Positions 1 through 10,923 of a DNA stretch of 64,000 bases are shown in pieces. A program made the translations under genes and the position numbers. How positions within the stretch are numbered: position 1 is the stretch's first letter; each line of letters begins with the position of its first letter. Location: NCBI RefSeq assembly GCF_005405925.1, contig NZ_BJHV01000001.1, positions 8,618,001 to 8,682,000 on the forward strand. The letters are read 5' to 3'. The DNA comes from Streptomyces antimycoticus. GTDB taxonomy: Bacteria > Actinomycetota > Actinomycetes > Streptomycetales > Streptomycetaceae. The notes beneath the pieces are model-generated. The model was given only the letters and a program-made list of their open reading frames with translations, searched no databases and was not told the origin of the DNA.

Positions 1-611
1 GCGCCGGCGTCGGTCGGGGCGCTGCGGCCCATGCCCTGCAGGGCCTTCATCCGGCCCGGCTCGCGCAGCAGGGAGTCGATGCGGTCGAGCCGCTCGGCCC
101 AGTCGGCCGGCTTCACGCCGGGGGAGGCCACGTCGAGGTACGAGCGCCAGAGCGGCACACTGCCGAACACGCCCGTGCCGAGCAGCCGCAGCACGCCCTG
201 CCGGAAGCGCTTGACCCGCAGGTCGCCGAGGCGGATGGACTGCTTGCGGGTGAACGGCGCCACCTCGACCACCGCGGTGACCAGCGAAGGCTCCCGCGCC
301 GCGGCGATGGTGGCGGCGCCGCCGGAGATCGAGTGGCCGACGAGCAGGGCCGGGCCGCCCAGGTGGCGGATCACGGCCAGCAGGTCGCCGGCGATGGCGG
401 TGCGGCTCCAGGCCGGCCAGCCGGCGCTGGACTCGCCGCAGCCGCGCAGATCGACCGCGGCGACCCGATAGCCCGCCGCCACCAGCGGCGGGATCACGGC
501 ACGGTATGCGGCGCGGCTGTCGCCCATACCGTGGGCGAGAACGATCAGCGGGCCGGAGCCCGCCACCTCATAAGCGATCGTGCCGCCGTCGACGGCAAGG
601 TACTCGGTCAT
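1..611 (-). CDS. alpha/beta hydrolase, 3' end outside window
   Basis: The gene reads leftward from ATG at 611 and runs off the window, so about 203 residues are visible. The N-terminus (MTEYLAVDGGTIAYEVAGSG) leads into the oxyanion-hole segment LAHGMGDSR, and the nucleophile elbow GHSISGG lies near residue 100; these are the hallmarks of a soluble alpha/beta-hydrolase of the haloperoxidase/esterase type. The His of the triad would lie in the missing part. The substrate cannot be told. A strong operator-like repeat array sits just upstream (629-663), so the gene is probably under tight repression, but no regulator gene is adjacent inside the window. Confidence 0.85.
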   Translation of the reverse strand, partial: MTEYLAVDGGTIAYEVAGSGPLIVLAHGMGDSRAAYRAVIPPLVAAGYRVAAVDLRGCGESSAGWPAWSRTAIAGDLLAVIRHLGGPALLVGHSISGGAATIAAAREPSLVTAVVEVAPFTRKQSIRLGDLRVKRFRQGVLRLLGTGVFGSVPLWRSYLDVASPGVKPADWAERLDRIDSLLREPGRMKALQGMGRSAPTDAG

Positions 612-628
612 GACACCCCTCAGCTCTG

Positions 629-663
629 GCTAACTGCGTTAGCTAAAAGCTAATGTTCTTAGC
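629..663. promoter_or_regulatory. four alternating GCTAA/TTAGC half-sites (operator array)
   Basis: Half-sites GCTAA (629-633), TTAGC (639-643), GCTAA (649-653) and TTAGC (659-663) alternate in orientation with exact 10-bp spacing. They form three overlapping 15-bp palindromes, e.g. GCTAACTGCGTTAGC at 629-643. The AT-rich array lies 18 bp upstream of the hydrolase ATG in otherwise GC-rich DNA. This is what a TetR- or MarR-type repressor operator looks like; the regulator is inferred and not visible. Confidence 0.7.
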
Positions 664-867
664 CGAGTCTGTCAATGACGAAGCCCCACGGCACGGCCGG
701 GAGTGCGCGGTGCTCGCGGAGTTGCTCGCGGGGGCGGTGCGTGGGAGTCGTGAAGAATCCACGCGCGATTCCCGGGATTCGGTGACGGGAGCGGAAGACT
801 TGGGGGGCTCACTCGGCGCTTCCGAACAGGTCGGGCGCCGACCCATGCGAGGGGAGACCGGTCAACG

Positions 868-1800
868 ATGTTCAGTCTGGTACGGAGCAGAATACGGACG
901 GCCGCGTTCGCGCTCACAGCGGTCGCGGCCCTCGCCTTAACCGGGACCGCCGCGACCGCCACGACCAGCGCGGCGGCGGCCCCCGCTCCCGCTCCCGCGA
1001 AACAGGGGCCGACCTCGGTGGCGTACGTCGAGGTGAACAACAACAGCATGCGGAACGTCGGCAAGTACACCCTCGCGGGCGGCGGCGGCAATGTCTTCGA
1101 CGTCGCCGTGATCTTCGCGGCGAACATCAACTACGACACAGGCACGAAGGCGGCGTATCTGCACTTCAACGAGAACGTGCAGCGCGTCCTCGACAACGCC
1201 GCCACGGAGATACGGCCGTTGCAGCAAAAGGGCATCAAGGTCGTCCTCTCGGTGCTCGGCAACCATGAGGGCGCGGGCTTCGCCAACTTCCCCTCCCAGC
1301 AAGCGGCTTCGGCGTTCGCGAAACAACTGTCGGACACCGTGGCCAAGTACGGCCTCGACGGCATCGACTTCGACGACGAGTACGCCGATTACGGCAACAA
1401 CGGCACAGGCCAGCCCAACGACAGCTCGTTCGTGCACCTGGTGACGGCGCTGCGCGCGAACATGCCGGACAAGATCATCAGCCTCTACAACATCGGGCCG
1501 GCCGCGTCGCGCCTGTCCTACGGCGGCGTCGACATCTCGTCCAAGTTCGACTACGCCTGGAACCCGTACTACGGCTCCTGGCAGGTTCCCGGCCTGGCAC
1601 TGCCCAAGTCGAAGCTGTCGCCGGCGGCTGTCGAGATCGGCCGGACCTCGCAGAACACGGCCGCCGACCTCGCCCGCCGCACCGTCAGCGAGGGGTACGG
1701 CGTCTATCTGACGTACAACCTCGACGGCGCCAATCGCAGCGCCGATGTCTCCGCGTTCACCAGGGAGCTGTACGGCAGCGACGCCGTCTACACGCCGTAA
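868..1800 (+). CDS. secreted endo-beta-N-acetylglucosaminidase, Endo H type (GH18)
   Basis: This enzyme hydrolyses the GlcNAc-GlcNAc bond in the core of high-mannose N-glycans. The 310-residue protein begins with a Sec signal peptide (basic start, hydrophobic stretch about 11-30, Ala-rich cleavage region about 31-42). The mature part closely resembles Streptomyces plicatus Endo H, including the KQGPTSVAYVEVNNNSM start and the catalytic motif DGIDFDDE at 164-171, with D169 and E171 in the positions of the Endo H catalytic pair. Length matches Endo H. It starts at ATG 868 behind a GGGGAGA box. It stands alone, although a GH18 chitinase lies 8 kb away. Its 3' end overlaps a small gene on the other strand by 44 bp. 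Confidence 0.95.
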   Translation: MFSLVRSRIRTAAFALTAVAALALTGTAATATTSAAAAPAPAPAKQGPTSVAYVEVNNNSMRNVGKYTLAGGGGNVFDVAVIFAANINYDTGTKAAYLHFNENVQRVLDNAATEIRPLQQKGIKVVLSVLGNHEGAGFANFPSQQAASAFAKQLSDTVAKYGLDGIDFDDEYADYGNNGTGQPNDSSFVHLVTALRANMPDKIISLYNIGPAASRLSYGGVDISSKFDYAWNPYYGSWQVPGLALPKSKLSPAAVEIGRTSQNTAADLARRTVSEGYGVYLTYNLDGANRSADVSAFTRELYGSDAVYTP

Positions 1801-2116
1801 GGCGACCGCACGCCCCGGCGCGCGGACGGCGATCCACCACCCGCGGCTCGTCGTAGAGGACGGTGCCGCGTAGCTGGTCGGTGGGGAACGGCGGGCGCGG
1901 GCCCGCCTCCGGATCCGACGGAGGCGGGCCTCGCAGTTCGCCGCGGGTCGCGAAGATCGCCTCGGAGACTCCGCCGCGGTCTCGCTGCCGCTCGAGCTTG
2001 GCTCCCCGGCGGTCCTCGACGGTGTCGACGATCATGAGGTCGTCGGCCAGGACGTATGCTCCGCCGTCGAAGCGGACGTGGCAGTTCGGGCTTGGGCACC
2101 GAGGTGGACGAGTCAT
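1757..2116 (-). CDS. small hypothetical protein with CPSPNC start
   Basis: A 119-residue reading frame starts at ATG 2116. Its first part is ordinary protein sequence (C7 and C12 in CPSPNCHVRF, then a hydrophobic and acidic stretch YVLADDLMIVDTVEDRRG), while the C-terminal third is Arg/Pro-rich and overlaps the end of the Endo H gene. The paired Cys and His could bind metal, but only one CxxxxC unit is present. I do not recognise a family. The N-terminal half looks coding, and the true stop may be right even though the tail is odd. It is read in the same direction as the DUF5134-like gene upstream. Confidence 0.45.
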   Translation of the reverse strand: MTRPPRCPSPNCHVRFDGGAYVLADDLMIVDTVEDRRGAKLERQRDRGGVSEAIFATRGELRGPPPSDPEAGPRPPFPTDQLRGTVLYDEPRVVDRRPRAGACGRLTACRRRRCRTAPW

Positions 2117-2184
2117 GGCGTTGAGGACGACCGTCGGCGTTGCCGCACGAGCTCGGCGAGGCCCGTCACGCCCGGCGAGGCCCG

Positions 2185-3075
2185 TCACGCCACCATCATG
2201 AGCAGCATCGCGGACATGGTTCCGCCCATGCCGATATGAGCGGCCAGTGCGGCGTCCGGCGCCGTGCCGAGCCTGCGGCGGCGTCCGTGGCTTCCCCGCT
2301 CCACCGTCCGGGCCTTGTCCCACACCGAGACGGTCAGCGATGCCACGAAGACCACCACCGTGTCCGGCATGGCGAGCAGCCAACGTCCCCATGTGCGGCC
2401 TCGGCCGCCGTCGCGGGCGGCGGTGAGGTGTTTCCCGTTGGTCCCCCGGAGCCGGGACCGGACAGCCGCGCCGATGGACAACAGGAAGTACACCGCGAGC
2501 GCCGCGGCCACGTAACGCCAGAAGGAGCCCGAGGACGACGCGGCGGTGGCATCGGCCGCGGTGGTCATGCCCGGCGTGTTCATCCCGTGCATCCCTCCCA
2601 TGTCCTGCATCCCTTCCATGCCTTCCATGCCTTCCATGCCTTCCATGCCTTGTGTCGAGTCCATCCCGGGCATGTTCTCCATGCCCGGCATCCCGGCCAT
2701 GGATGAGCCGCCGAGCGCGAGTACCGGCCCGGAGGACGTGCTCGTCATGGCGAGGGTCATGATCATCATGCCTGCGCTGCCGACGATGAGGTGTACCCAT
2801 TGGCGGCCGTGGCTCCAGCCGCTCGCGCGCGTGTGTTTGGCGGCCATCACCACACCGCCGAGTGCCAGGAGGGCGAATGCAATGGCCCACCCCATGCCGT
2901 AATCGGCGTACCAGGCCGCTGTCGCGGGCAGGGCCATGGCGGTCATGCACGCGCCCATGAGCACATCGCCTCCCGCGGCGAAGCGGGCGTCGCCCCTGGT
3001 AGTCACCATGCGGATCAGGCTGACGGCGGCCACCAGCGCGGCGACCGCCGCTACGGACCAGCTCAGAGTCTCCAT
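2185..3075 (-). CDS. DUF5134-like multi-pass membrane protein with Met-rich loop
   Basis: The 296-residue protein starts at ATG 3075 behind AAAGG. Hydrophobic segments lie at about 5-22, 40-56, 60-80, 95-112 and, after a soluble loop, 177-193, with a further one near the C-terminus. Between them, residues 126-170 are a Met-rich loop with MEG repeated several times and GMxxM units, which in DNA is a 9-bp tandem repeat near 2607-2651. Met-rich loops bind Cu(I) in CopA, CusB and PcoC-type proteins. The divergent neighbours are a His/Met-containing small protein and a multicopper oxidase, so a role in copper handling is likely. The family call is from overall topology and context; the biochemical role is unknown. 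Confidence 0.75.
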   Translation of the reverse strand: METLSWSVAAVAALVAAVSLIRMVTTRGDARFAAGGDVLMGACMTAMALPATAAWYADYGMGWAIAFALLALGGVVMAAKHTRASGWSHGRQWVHLIVGSAGMMIMTLAMTSTSSGPVLALGGSSMAGMPGMENMPGMDSTQGMEGMEGMEGMEGMQDMGGMHGMNTPGMTTAADATAASSSGSFWRYVAAALAVYFLLSIGAAVRSRLRGTNGKHLTAARDGGRGRTWGRWLLAMPDTVVVFVASLTVSVWDKARTVERGSHGRRRRLGTAPDAALAAHIGMGGTMSAMLLMMVA

Positions 3076-3174
3076 CGTTGCCTTTCCTTGTCGTCTGGGT
3101 GTGGCCCCGGTGCGTCGTGCGGCATCGGCTACTGAGCCCCTGAGTACGTAGTAGATTAGGAGAGCGTTCATTCT

Positions 3175-3189
3175 TACCCCCACCGGGTA
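3175..3189. promoter_or_regulatory. TACCC-N5-GGGTA palindrome, CsoR/RicR-like copper operator
   Basis: A perfect inverted repeat TACCC-CCACC-GGGTA lies in the 153-bp gap between the divergent DUF5134-like and DUF6153-like genes. CsoR/RicR-family copper-sensing repressors bind palindromes of this kind (established for the family). The flanking Met-rich proteins and the multicopper oxidase fit. No csoR gene is in the window. Confidence 0.6.
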
Positions 3190-3228
3190 TATTGGCGGGG
3201 TCGCCCACCGGGAGCAGGGACGGGAGCC

Positions 3229-3699
3229 ATGACCACAGCCGGGGCTGGACGGGACCGTGCCCGTGGTGGCGCCGGACGCTGGGCGTGGGGCGCGGTCCTC
3301 GCACTGTTCGCCGCGTTCGCCGTGCTCCTCCACCACGAGACGAATGCGGCCGTCTCGCCCTCGGTGCGTGCCACCGACATGAGCGGGATGGCGCATATGG
3401 TCTATGCGCCCTCGGCGGCGATGCCGGGCCACGGGCGGATGCCGGCGCACAAGGGTGGGCATGACGACACCGCACGGGCTTTTGCCCCGGCCGCGCACGG
3501 TGACGATGGACCCTGTTCCGGCATGGGCGTACAGCACTGCTCGGCTGCCGGTATCGATGTCGTCAAACACCTGCCGCCGAGCGAGCCCTGGGTCGGCCGC
3601 GAGGGCGATGTGCACGCCATCCCGGCCGGTCGCCCCGTTCCCGGCACCGTGAGTCGGGCGCCGCCCGACCTTTCCGTGCTCTCTCGATTGCTTCTGTAG
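3229..3699 (+). CDS. DUF6153-like small membrane or exported protein, His/Met-rich
   Basis: The 156-residue protein has an N-terminal hydrophobic segment at about 19-34 that can serve as signal anchor. The exported part contains HHETN, MSGMAHM, a His/Met/Gly stretch (MPGHGRMPAHKGGHDD), and a Cys pair (CSGMGVQHC), then a conserved-looking PPDLSVLSRLLL C-terminus. These residues suit metal binding. It is divergent from the Met-rich membrane protein and 95 bp before the multicopper oxidase, so the three probably act together in periplasmic copper handling. The function of this family is not established; the copper role is inferred from residues and context. Confidence 0.75.
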   Translation: MTTAGAGRDRARGGAGRWAWGAVLALFAAFAVLLHHETNAAVSPSVRATDMSGMAHMVYAPSAAMPGHGRMPAHKGGHDDTARAFAPAAHGDDGPCSGMGVQHCSAAGIDVVKHLPPSEPWVGREGDVHAIPAGRPVPGTVSRAPPDLSVLSRLLL

Positions 3700-3794
3700 G
3701 CCGCCCCCACGGCAGCTTCGCGTCCGCGTATGCGATCAGCCGTGCCCGCGTGCGACCGAACACAAGGCATATCGAGAAGAGGAACACCGTCATC

Positions 3795-5393
3795 ATGAAC
3801 AGCATCAACCGCCGCTCTGTCCTGCTGGCCGGGCTCGGCGCCGCGGGCGCGGGCGCGCTCGCCGCCTGTGGCGGCTCCAGCGGCGACGCCGACCGCACCA
3901 CCGCCCTGGTCAAGCCGTCCGACCCGGCCGTGGCCGCCGCGGAGAAGAAGCGCACCAGCACCGGCAAGGTGCACAAGCTGACCCTGACCGCCGCGCCCGC
4001 CATGCTGGAGCTCGGCGGCGGCGTCATGGCCAAGAGCTGGGCCTTCGACGGGCAGGCCCCTGGCAAGGAGCTGCGGGTGTCGGCCGGTGACACCGTGGCC
4101 GCCGAACTCTCCAATCAACTGCCGAACAAGACGGCCACGTCCATCCATTGGCACGGTCTGGCCCTGCGCAATGACATGGACGGCGTTCCCCCGGCCACGC
4201 AGACCGCGGTGCGGGCCGGATCCACCTTCACCTACCGCTTCATCGCCGACACCCCCGGCACCTACTTCTTCCACCCGCACGTCGGGGTCCAGCTCGACCG
4301 CGGGCTGTACGCGCCGCTGATCGTCGAGGATCCGAAGGAGCCGCTGTCCTACGACGACGAGTGGGTGGTCGTCCTGGACGACTGGGTCGACGGTGTCACC
4401 GGCACACCCGACGAGGTCTTCGCCGAGCTGCGGCACGGCATGGGCGGGATGGACATGGGTGGCCACGATATGAGTGGTATGGGCGGCATGGACATGAGCG
4501 GAGACGAGGGCGGGGCGAGCGCCTCACCGTCTTCTTCCGGCGACGGCATGTCGATGAAGTTCATGCTGATGGGCGCCGACAGCGAACTGCTCGGCGGTGA
4601 CGCAGGCGACGTGAAGTACGCGTACCACCTGATCAACGGCCGTGTCCCGGCCGACCCGGATGTCTACACCGGCAAGCCCGGCAGGCGGGTCCGGCTACGG
4701 ATCATCAACGCCGGTGGCGACACCGCCTACCGTGTCGCGCTCGGTGGCCACGGGATGACCATCACCCATACCGACGGCTTCCCCGTCGAGCACCAGCGGA
4801 CTGATGCCCTGCTGATCGGCATGGGCGAGCGCTACGACGTGCTGGTCACGCTCGCGGATGGCGTCTTCCCGCTCGTCGCACTCGCCGAGGGGAAGAACGC
4901 CACCGGTCTGGCCCTGGTCCGTACCGGTTCGGGCCGGGCACCGAAAGCCACCGTCCGCCCCAAGGAACTGGACGGCACGATCGTGACGGCCTCGAAGCTC
5001 CGCGCGACGGACGACGTCGGGTTGTCGGCGAAGAAGGCGGACCGGACGCTCCGCGTGGAGCTGACCGGCGGCATGACGAAGTACAACTGGGCCATCAACG
5101 GCGAGGCGTTCGACATGCGCGATCCGACGGCCGCCCCGCTCATGGTCGAGGAAGGGCAACGGGTCCGGCTGGACTTCGTCAACCGCACGGGCATGTGGCA
5201 CCCGATGCATCTGCACGGCCACACCTACCAACTCGGCAGCTCCGGGCCCCGCAAGGACACCGCGATCGTGCTGCCGAAGAAGAAGCTGTCCGTGGTCTTC
5301 GACGCCGACAACCCCGGCCAGTGGATGCTCCACTGCCACAACGCCTATCACGGCGAGGCCGGGATGATGGCGCTGGTGGCCTATCGAGCCTGA
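3795..5393 (+). CDS. multicopper oxidase, Tat-exported lipoprotein
   Basis: The enzyme oxidises substrates (possibly Cu(I), phenols or metal ions) with reduction of O2 to water. The 532-residue protein starts MNSINRRSVLLAG, a twin-arginine signal, followed by lipobox LAAC, so it is probably anchored outside the membrane. The four copper motifs are present: HWHG (118-121), HPH (160-162), HPMHLHGH near 480 and HCHNAYHGEAGMM near 518, the last giving Met as T1 axial ligand. A Met/His-rich insert at 214-235 (GMGGMDMGGHDM) resembles the copper-recruiting segments of CueO/CopA-type oxidases. ATG 3795 is preferred because it gives the Tat signal directly after GAAGAGG. A 19-bp-stem terminator follows. 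Confidence 0.93.
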   Translation: MNSINRRSVLLAGLGAAGAGALAACGGSSGDADRTTALVKPSDPAVAAAEKKRTSTGKVHKLTLTAAPAMLELGGGVMAKSWAFDGQAPGKELRVSAGDTVAAELSNQLPNKTATSIHWHGLALRNDMDGVPPATQTAVRAGSTFTYRFIADTPGTYFFHPHVGVQLDRGLYAPLIVEDPKEPLSYDDEWVVVLDDWVDGVTGTPDEVFAELRHGMGGMDMGGHDMSGMGGMDMSGDEGGASASPSSSGDGMSMKFMLMGADSELLGGDAGDVKYAYHLINGRVPADPDVYTGKPGRRVRLRIINAGGDTAYRVALGGHGMTITHTDGFPVEHQRTDALLIGMGERYDVLVTLADGVFPLVALAEGKNATGLALVRTGSGRAPKATVRPKELDGTIVTASKLRATDDVGLSAKKADRTLRVELTGGMTKYNWAINGEAFDMRDPTAAPLMVEEGQRVRLDFVNRTGMWHPMHLHGHTYQLGSSGPRKDTAIVLPKKKLSVVFDADNPGQWMLHCHNAYHGEAGMMALVAYRA

Positions 5394-5402
5394 TCGCCCC
5401 AG

Positions 5403-5444
5403 GGCTCCCGTCACCTGGTGGAGCCCCACCAGGTGACGGGAGCC
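5403..5444 (+). terminator. strong hairpin after the multicopper oxidase
   Basis: Two perfect 19-bp arms (5403-5421 and 5426-5444) flank a 4-base loop, 9 bp after the oxidase stop codon. There is no T-run, as is usual in Streptomyces terminators. Confidence 0.85.
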
Positions 5445-5470
5445 TCGGGGTCTCACCGTGGCTCCGGTAC

Positions 5471-5483
5471 ACCCCCTGGGGGT
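5471..5483. promoter_or_regulatory. ACCCCC-T-GGGGGT palindrome
   Basis: A perfect 13-bp palindrome lies just beyond the oxidase terminator, before the fragmentary reading frame at 5500-5700. C/G blocks flanked by A/T also occur in copper-repressor operators, so it may be a second metal-response site, but this is weak. Confidence 0.3.
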
Positions 5484-5900
5484 TACTGTCGCTGTAGTTC
5501 TCGGCAGTGAGTCCTGGGCGTGCACTCCCGGCATCCCGCGGGCGAGCGCCGGTGCGACGCTGGGGGAGATGTTCAACGATGTGGTACGGCCCGCGCTGGG
5601 GCCCGACGCGTGGTTCGGAGTGCCGGATGAGGCCCTGGACCGTGTCGCCGACCTGGAGTACGCGGACCCCAACTGGCCACGGCAGCTCCACGCCGCACCG
5701 TGGCTCCGGAGTCGACCCCGCCGAGCGCGCGCCGGGCAGGGCATCCACGTGCCCCGGAAATGCCCCGGAACAGCTGGTCAGGGCTGGGATACCCGTGGGA
5801 GGAATCGGGACTGAGGTCGTGTTTCGACTCGCGGCCCAGATCGTGCGCCGACAGGGCGCCTGACGGGCATCTTCCCTGGCCAGGCGCCCTGTTGCGGTGC

Positions 5901-7424
<1,524 letters not shown>

Positions 7425-7531
7425 GGGGCGGCCTCCCGGGGTGTACGCGTGATGGTGTCCCGTTGTCGGACGCGTCGTGCGTGTGCGTCCCGGCCCCGCC
7501 CGCGCCGACACGGGCGGAGCCGACGGGGAGG

Positions 7532-8932
7532 CTAGCCGCGGCCACGTTGCGGGGACGTTGCGTCCCGGTGGCCGCTCCCTTGCCGTTCAGCGCCCTCTCC
7601 GGGGCCAGGGCCGCCTCCGTTGTGGGCGCTGCTTCCGTGGTGGGCGCCGTCTCCGTGCTGGGCCACGCCCGCCAGCCCGTACAGCTCCCGCAGCCGCCGT
7701 ACCCGCGCCGCCGGAACCGCCCGGCCCGGCGCATGGGCCGGAAGCGCGGTCAGCAGCGCCTCCGCGACCTCCAGATCGTCCTCGCCCCACGGGGTCTGCG
7801 CCCAGCGCCGCAGCAGCTCCGGATCGCCGTGGGAGAGCACGGCGCGCCGCAGCCCGTCCTCCAGCACCCGCCGCATCCGGCACACCCCCGGCGCCTCCGA
7901 CAGCGGCAGCAGCGGCCCCGTATACGCACGCAGCGCCGTATACGCGTCGCCGGAGGCCAACGCCTCGGCGGCGTCGGCCAGATCGGTGCTCACGGGCGCG
8001 CAGAGCCGGTACGGACGCGAGCCCAGCAGCGGGCCCACCAGGCGGCGCAGCCGCGACAGCTCGGCCCGCAGCGTCACCGGGGAGCGATCGTCGGCCCGGG
8101 GCCCGTACAGCTCCAGCGTCAGCCGGTCGCCGGACAGCCCCTCCGGATGACCCGCCAGCAGCACCATGATCTCGCTGTGCCGCCGCCCGAGCCGCAGCCG
8201 CCGTCCGTCGACGACCAGCAGCGCCTCGTCCCGGCCCAGCGCGGTCAGGGAGATCCGCGGTCCGCGCGCCCGCGGCTCCCCGGCGCCCAGCTGGGCCTCG
8301 GCGGCGCGGGCCGTTGCCTGGACCAGGGCCAGGCTGTGCGGTGCGGCCAGATGGTCCCCGCCGGTGATGTCCACCGCGCCCAGCAGCCGTCCGGTGTGCG
8401 GATCGTGGACGGGGGCGGCGGCGCAGGTCCACGGCTGCACACTGCGGTTGAAGTGCTCGGTGGCGAAGATCTGCACCGCGTGGTCGACGGTGAGCGCCGT
8501 CCCGGGCGCGTTGGTGCCCGCATGGCTCTCGTCCCAGCGGGCCCCGGCCACGAAGTTCATCCGCTCGGCCTGGTTCCGTACGCCCGCATGCCCCTCCACC
8601 CACAGCAGCCGGCCCTGTTCGTCGCAGACCGCGAGCAGATGGGCGCCGTCGTGGGCGATGGTGCCCAGCAGCTCGCGGAACAGCGGCATCACCCGGGCCA
8701 GCGGATGGTCCGCGCGATAGGTGTCCAGCGCGTCGTCCGCCAGGTCGATCGGCGCGTTGCGCTCCTGGGCGACCCGCGCGTCGGCCGAGCGCCGCCAGGA
8801 CTCCGCCACCACCGGCCGCACGGCCGAGCTGAGTGCCCCCTCGGTCAGAAACGCCTCATGGGCGCGGCGCACGGTACGGGTGCGCTCGGCGGGGTCGGTG
8901 CCGGACGCCATCGCCAGCCAGGGATTGACCAT
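7532..8932 (-). CDS. GAF-domain transcriptional regulator, AcoR-like sensor
   Basis: The 466-residue protein has the N-terminal layout of AcoR-type regulators: a helical start with ESWRRS (about 44-49), then a GAF-type ligand-sensing domain at about 85-215 ([20 protein letters not shown] and ending GAVDITGG). The central AAA+ sigma-54 module of classical AcoR is absent. Instead residues about 230-330 look like a winged-helix effector ([34 protein letters not shown]). The C-terminus is a low-complexity Gly/His-rich tail. It is 107 bp upstream of the aldehyde dehydrogenase on the same strand and probably controls it. The GTG/ATG start choice is uncertain; the Shine-Dalgarno is weak. Confidence 0.82.
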   Translation of the reverse strand: MVNPWLAMASGTDPAERTRTVRRAHEAFLTEGALSSAVRPVVAESWRRSADARVAQERNAPIDLADDALDTYRADHPLARVMPLFRELLGTIAHDGAHLLAVCDEQGRLLWVEGHAGVRNQAERMNFVAGARWDESHAGTNAPGTALTVDHAVQIFATEHFNRSVQPWTCAAAPVHDPHTGRLLGAVDITGGDHLAAPHSLALVQATARAAEAQLGAGEPRARGPRISLTALGRDEALLVVDGRRLRLGRRHSEIMVLLAGHPEGLSGDRLTLELYGPRADDRSPVTLRAELSRLRRLVGPLLGSRPYRLCAPVSTDLADAAEALASGDAYTALRAYTGPLLPLSEAPGVCRMRRVLEDGLRRAVLSHGDPELLRRWAQTPWGEDDLEVAEALLTALPAHAPGRAVPAARVRRLRELYGLAGVAQHGDGAHHGSSAHNGGGPGPGEGAERQGSGHRDATSPQRGRG

Positions 8933-9060
8933 GGTGCCTCGCTCAGCGGTACGGGGGCGGAAATGTTCAGAGGTCCAGGGTCCCAGGGTTTCGGGGATTC
9001 GGTGCTTCAGGGATATGAGGAGACGGTACTAAGGGGCGGGCGGCGTGGGGGAGTCGGCGG

Positions 9061-9195
9061 TCAGCTTCGGGCGGGCAGAGAGGGGGCGGGCACGACCCCG
9101 GGCGGGGAGGCATAGCCGCAGGAGTGGCAGATCTTCCACCCGTCCTGGTTCACGGCGAGTTGGCCACCACAGCTCGGGCACTGCTCGGAGCTCAT
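9061..9195 (-). CDS. 44-residue zinc-ribbon protein
   Basis: A short gene starts at ATG 9195 with a good AAAGGA ribosome site 7 bases upstream and ends at TGA 9061. The product (MSSEQCPSCGGQLAVNQDGW at its start) has CPSCG at 6-10 and CHSCG at 23-27, a complete CxxC-N13-CxxC zinc ribbon, then a Pro-rich tail. Such mini zinc ribbons often bind nucleic acid or another protein; the partner is unknown. It lies alone between the GAF regulator and the chitinase, all on the same strand, with its own likely promoter in 9196-9300. Confidence 0.75.
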   Translation of the reverse strand: MSSEQCPSCGGQLAVNQDGWKICHSCGYASPPGVVPAPSLPARS

Positions 9196-9512
9196 GATCG
9201 TTCCTTTGGTTCACGCGCACGAGGCGGTGCGGGCCACCCGTGCGCTCAGATTTCCTTGTGGGGCGGATGCCCCGCAACAGTCAGAACAAGCCGCGTTCAG
9301 GTACGGGCACCGGATGGAGCGCGTTCACACCGGGTGTGCGGCGTTGCCGGGATCTCCCCCTACGCTTCCCGCGCCCCCTCGCGCGCCGCTTGAACGCTGG
9401 AGGACCGGTCGAGCCCGCGTCGACCGCCGGTCGGGCCCGCCGCACACGACAACGCGGGCGGGGAGCCGGTGAAGGCTCCCCGCCCGCGCCATCAGGGGGG
9501 TTCGTACGAGGG
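9196..9512. other. gap between zinc-ribbon gene and chitinase 3' end
   Basis: Apart from the chitinase terminator (9453-9488) and the presumed promoter of the zinc-ribbon gene near 9200-9300, where a short GGGGC-GGAT-GCCCC hairpin is visible, no gene or other signal is seen. Confidence 0.5.
9453..9488 (-). terminator. hairpin after the chitinase gene
   Basis: Perfect 15-bp arms (9453-9467 and 9474-9488) with a 6-base loop, 24 bp beyond the chitinase stop codon. Confidence 0.85.
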
Positions 9513-10790
<1,278 letters not shown>

Positions 10791-10885
10791 GGAATCTCCT
10801 CGGTGGGGGGTGAGGGGAGAGTGAACTGCCCGACGACCTGCCCATAGCTTGACATGAACGCGCAGGACAGGGTGGGGAAAAGGTA

Positions 10886-10901
10886 GAAGGACTAGACCAG
10901 T
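10886..10901 (-). promoter_or_regulatory. DasR-like box (dre) 1 of chitinase promoter
   Basis: Read leftward this is ACTGGTCTAGTCCTTC, matching 12 of 16 bases of the published dre consensus ACTGGTCTAGACCACT, with the first ten identical. It lies 96 bp upstream of the chitinase start. Confidence 0.6.
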
Positions 10902-10907
10902 GGGGTC

Positions 10908-10923
10908 AATGGTCTGGGCCAAT
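10908..10923 (-). promoter_or_regulatory. DasR-like box (dre) 2 of chitinase promoter
   Basis: Read leftward this is ATTGGCCCAGACCATT, 12 of 16 matches to the dre consensus, 22 bp from the first box (two helical turns). Paired direct repeats of this kind are characteristic of Streptomyces chitinase promoters. Confidence 0.6.

Larger units (their letters stand above)
5394..5900. other. gene-poor gap with terminator, palindrome and possible gene remnant
   Basis: The gap holds the oxidase terminator (5403-5444) and a palindrome at 5471-5483. A short rightward reading frame from 5458 to 5814 is also present; its middle part (EMFNDVVRPALGPDAWFGVP and onward, about 5566-5700) has protein-like composition, while both ends do not. 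It may be a degraded gene fragment. No family is recognised and no good ribosome site is seen. Confidence 0.4.

Noticed and set aside
735..785. GAATCC/GGGATTC inverted repeat before the Endo H gene as a DasR-type operator
   Set aside because: It does not match the dre consensus and is short and imperfect.
1757..3475. Long leftward frame spanning most of the DUF5134-like gene
   Set aside because: It is mostly Arg/Pro/His-rich antisense-frame sequence; only the final 119 codons look protein-like.
3750..3794. Upstream start for the multicopper oxidase
   Set aside because: It would put 15 residues ahead of the Tat signal; the ATG at 3795 with GAAGAGG gives the normal export signal.
5458..5814. 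Complete small gene after the oxidase
   Set aside because: No ribosome site, ends look non-coding, and no family fit; kept only as a possible remnant.
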